Virus record (IMG/VR): IMGVR_UViG_3300011113_000747
Span: 120,543-184,542 of that record
Source: a virus
Reading direction: 5' to 3' (one strand)
Length of the DNA: 64,000 nt
Numbering within the stretch: position 1 is the stretch's first letter; every line of letters starts with the position of its first letter. Below are positions 62,411 through 64,000 of this stretch, one piece after another. The translations under genes were made by a program, and so were the position numbers. The notes below the pieces were generated by a model, which ran no database searches, was not told where the DNA came from, and saw nothing but the letters and a program-made list of their open reading frames with translations.

Positions 62411-62571
62411 AACCTTATAAAAATCAGATAAAAACTCATAGAATATATAAAGTATTCTCTGAGAACGGGTTAGAGCTAAGGCGGCCTAATAGGATAGAGT
62501 AAGCCATTGCGATCGAACACTTTAAGTGAAATACACGCTAAGGAAGCAATAGACGGAAATGTCGAAATATA
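62411..62571 (+). ncRNA. Candidate structured non-coding RNA
   Basis: A 160-nt gap with no ORF. It opens with a 10-bp hairpin, CTCATAGAATA (62435-62445) against TATTCTCTGAG (62453-62463) with a 7-nt loop and one mismatch. Further on ATTGC (62506-62510) pairs with GCAAT (62546-62550), enclosing a small CACT/AGTG hairpin, and GAC/GTC pair at 62552-62563. A weak TTGATG...TATAAA promoter precedes it. No known RNA family is recognised; it could also be a processed leader. Confidence 0.4.
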
Positions 62572-62588
62572 AGGAAATAAGATATAAT
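62572..62588 (+). promoter_or_regulatory. Early promoter of the 62595 gene
   Basis: AGGAAA (62572-62577), N5, TATAAT (62583-62588), 6 nt, ATG at 62595. Confidence 0.8.
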
Positions 62589-62594
62589 AAGAGT

Positions 62595-62945
62595 ATGACA
62601 AAAGACGAAATTAAGAAAGAAATTGAAAAGGCTCGAAAGAATTTGGAAGCGCTTGAAAAGAAGCTCGCGCAGAAGCATTCGCTGGGAGATGAGAGCGTTA
62701 AGAGTCGAATTAGCGACGCTGCGGATTACTTCCGAGCTGAGCTTGAAGCTGCGGGACTTAAAGACATCAGCATTTCGTTCGGTGAGGTGGCGAATGGAGG
62801 TGATTTCGCTGAGCGCTCTATATTTCTAAGCGGCGCGCATAAAAACAGTCTGAATGGCTGGAAATGGAAGTTAATTGATGAAACCAAACACGGGCAGCAA
62901 GTGCTTGTGCGCGTTGATATTGTGACTGGCAGGTGCATCGACTAA
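62595..62945 (+). CDS. Hypothetical protein with coiled-coil start
   Basis: 116 residues. Charged N-terminal coil (KDEIKKEIEKARKNLEALEKKLAQKH), then an alpha/beta domain (ISDAADYFRAELEAAGLKDISISFGEV) and a GCG-rich codon stretch. No family recognised. It ends 11 nt before tRNA-Trp. Confidence 0.62.
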   Translation: MTKDEIKKEIEKARKNLEALEKKLAQKHSLGDESVKSRISDAADYFRAELEAAGLKDISISFGEVANGGDFAERSIFLSGAHKNSLNGWKWKLIDETKHGQQVLVRVDIVTGRCID

Positions 62946-62956
62946 GAAGATTTTAT

Positions 62957-63034
62957 ATCCGGGCATGTTCCAAGGCAAGGCGACTTTGACTCCAAATCAG
63001 AGTGAGTAGAGTTCGATTCTCTATCCGGATGCCA
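62957..63034 (+). tRNA. tRNA-Trp (anticodon CCA)
   Basis: Acceptor ATCCGGG/TCCGGAT, anticodon stem TTTGA/TCAGA with loop CTCCAAA (anticodon CCA), T-arm TAGAG/CTCTA with TTCGATT loop, discriminator G, encoded CCA end. The D-stem is short (3 bp). Confidence 0.9.
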
Positions 63035-63045
63035 TTTATTGAATA

Positions 63046-63062
63046 AGGAAAGACGATATAAT
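63046..63062 (+). promoter_or_regulatory. Early promoter of the 63069 gene
   Basis: AGGAAA (63046-63051), N5, TATAAT (63057-63062), 6 nt, ATG at 63069. Confidence 0.8.
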
Positions 63063-63068
63063 AATAGT

Positions 63069-63296
63069 ATGAATAACGAACTTACTACTTCGCTCGTCTG
63101 GGTCGTCACCACTCCTTCCGCTTACCGCCTCAGCCACCAGTGCTTCCTCGGATCTGGCCCCACCAAGACTGCAGCCCTGGAAGACGCCTTCGGGCCGAAG
63201 GATAGCTGGGGCAACAGCACCAAGAAGTCCATCCGCAACGCTGACGTCTACCAGGTGACCGAAGATGAATGCCGCGAGATGCAGATGCGCAGCTAA
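63069..63296 (+). CDS. Small hypothetical protein with GC-rich codons
   Basis: 75 residues (SLVWVVTTPSAYRLSHQCFLGSGPTKTAALEDAFGPKDSWG). Third codon positions are mostly C or G, unlike the A/T-ending codons of nearby genes, suggesting recent transfer or selection for host-like codons. No family recognised. Confidence 0.6.
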   Translation: MNNELTTSLVWVVTTPSAYRLSHQCFLGSGPTKTAALEDAFGPKDSWGNSTKKSIRNADVYQVTEDECREMQMRS

Positions 63297-63309
63297 ATAA
63301 ACCTTATTA

Positions 63310-63326
63310 AGGAAAGACGATATAAT
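63310..63326 (+). promoter_or_regulatory. Early promoter of the 63333 gene
   Basis: AGGAAA (63310-63315), N5, TATAAT (63321-63326), 6 nt, ATG at 63333. Confidence 0.8.
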
Positions 63327-63332
63327 AATAGT

Positions 63333-63530
63333 ATGAAATATTCAACTGAAGACCGTATTGCTGATACCTTTATGGAAGCTCTCGATGACTTGAGCGATCA
63401 TAACCTTGAAGCGCTCCGTGAAGCGTTTGACTCTGGACCCATTACTGATCCTCGTAACCTTATTAAGATGCTGTTCCGGGAGGTGCTAGACCAGGTTCGT
63501 TATCGAGCGCAAGAAGGGGTTGATGCATAA
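63333..63530 (+). CDS. Small acidic helical protein
   Basis: 65 residues (STEDRIADTFMEALDDLSDHNLEALREAFDSGPITDPRNLIKMLFREVLDQVRY). Acidic, all helical. The TAA stop is the start of the next AGGAAA element. Confidence 0.6.
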   Translation: MKYSTEDRIADTFMEALDDLSDHNLEALREAFDSGPITDPRNLIKMLFREVLDQVRYRAQEGVDA

Positions 63531-63546
63531 GGAAAGTTGTTATAAT
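63530..63546 (+). promoter_or_regulatory. Early promoter with 5' leader
   Basis: AGGAAA (63530-63535), N5, TATAAT (63541-63546). The ATG is 38 nt away (63585), giving a leader of about 31 nt without Shine-Dalgarno. Confidence 0.75.
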
Positions 63547-63584
63547 AAGAGAGTAATTTAACATCCAAAATCAAATTAGATATT

Positions 63585-63914
63585 ATGAAAGAAAAGTTTA
63601 CCGCAACGATGGTGTTCAACTCTGATAAGGAGCTTGTTCAGGGACTTCGAGATGGGTACGATCTTGGTGAGAAGGAGCTGATGGCTCTTGTTATCCAGAC
63701 CGCTCTCGATCACAAAGACACTCTGAGTACTCGAGTTGCTAACTATAAGGAAGCACTTGAAGCATCGAAGGCGGCAATTGCTAAGCAGAAGGCTGACGAA
63801 AAGGAACAGGCAAAGATTGAGCGTGCTGCTCTGCGTGAGGCTAAGAAAGCCGAGAAGGCCGCAGAGAAGGAGAAGGCTCTAGTTGCAGCAAAGAAAGGTA
63901 AGAAGAAGGCCTAA
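63585..63914 (+). CDS. Lys/Ala-rich basic protein
   Basis: 109 residues. An ordinary N-terminal domain (VFNSDKELVQGLRDGYDLGEKELMALVIQTALDHKD) is followed by a helical tail of Lys, Ala and Glu (RAALREAKKAEKAAEKEKALVAAKKGKKKA), histone-H1-like in composition. Likely binds DNA or RNA. One of two genes with a real leader and early promoter, and followed by a terminator. Confidence 0.65.
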   Translation: MKEKFTATMVFNSDKELVQGLRDGYDLGEKELMALVIQTALDHKDTLSTRVANYKEALEASKAAIAKQKADEKEQAKIERAALREAKKAEKAAEKEKALVAAKKGKKKA

Positions 63915-63941
63915 TAGGAAGCAATTGAAAGGATGTTAATA

Positions 63942-63978
63942 GAGGGGTGAGTGAATAGCTCACCCCTCCTCTCTTTAT
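63942..63978 (+). terminator. Probable terminator hairpin
   Basis: GAGGGGTGAG / CTCACCCCTC perfect 10-bp stem, 7-nt loop, followed by a CT-rich tract with TTT. The T run is short, so strength is uncertain. Confidence 0.75.
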
Positions 63979-63982
63979 AATA

Positions 63983-64000
63983 AGGAAAGTCGATATAATA
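63983..64000 (+). promoter_or_regulatory. Early promoter cut by the window edge
   Basis: AGGAAA (63983-63988), N5, TATAAT (63994-63999). A start codon is expected at about 64006, outside the window. Confidence 0.77.

Noticed and set aside
62461-62560. Another tRNA in the non-coding gap
   Set aside because: No acceptor pairing, no T-loop at the right distance and no CCA end.

Overview
The window is a 64 kb piece of a large, AT-rich, tightly packed tailed-phage genome of T4-like myovirus type. The anchors are T4-family proteins: a gp44-type clamp-loader ATPase, a gp25-type and a gp6-type baseplate wedge protein, a PseT-type polynucleotide kinase/phosphatase, an Rnl1-type RNA ligase, and promoters carrying the T4 late box (TAAATA, twice the full TATAAATA). 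Genes overlap by ATGA/TAATG junctions almost everywhere, and I find no reliable Shine-Dalgarno sites. The host cannot be named from the sequence.

Layout. 1-3.7 kb: end of a GH75-like hydrolase gene, a possible small terminase gene, dUTPase, clamp loader and two unknown minus-strand genes. 3.8-6.5 kb: four consecutive small basic and Cys-rich proteins that look like capsid-internal components. 6.5-16 kb: baseplate wedge (gp25, gp6), large PKD-containing tail proteins and a fibre with YadA-like head repeats. 16-18.2 kb: RecB-like nuclease, metallopeptidase-like protein and a putative lysis cassette (holin-like protein plus overlapping spanin-like pair). 18.2-23.1 kb (minus strand): tail-fibre operon, a small virion-like protein and a Fe/Mn superoxide dismutase. 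23.3-28.9 kb: nucleotide-sugar genes that together look like an L-rhamnose route (RmlA-like, RmlB-like, and a plant/giant-virus type epimerase/reductase), a RecA-fold ATPase and an amidase endolysin. 28.9-64 kb: a dense early region of about 95 mostly small genes, including PNKP, two different RNA ligases, two nucleotidyltransferases, a macro domain protein, a tyrosine-phosphatase-like protein, two metallophosphoesterases, HNH and GIY-YIG nucleases, YopX-like, DUF6378-like and DUF6915-like proteins, three tRNAs, two odd tRNA-like elements and one candidate structured RNA.

The most striking feature is the expression architecture. About 39 early genes or operons are preceded by AGGAAA/C-N5-TATAAT, and in more than 30 of these the start codon lies exactly 6 nt after the -10 box. 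Late genes carry TAAATA followed, most often after exactly 5 nt, by ATG or GTG. Both geometries put the expected transcription start on the first base of the start codon, so the phage appears to make leaderless mRNAs genome-wide from two promoter classes. The rule also corrects several gene starts. It marks the structural genes, the endolysin, the lysis cassette, the superoxide dismutase, a homing endonuclease and a pair of duplicated genes at 58.4-59.2 kb as late, and the small-gene arrays as early.
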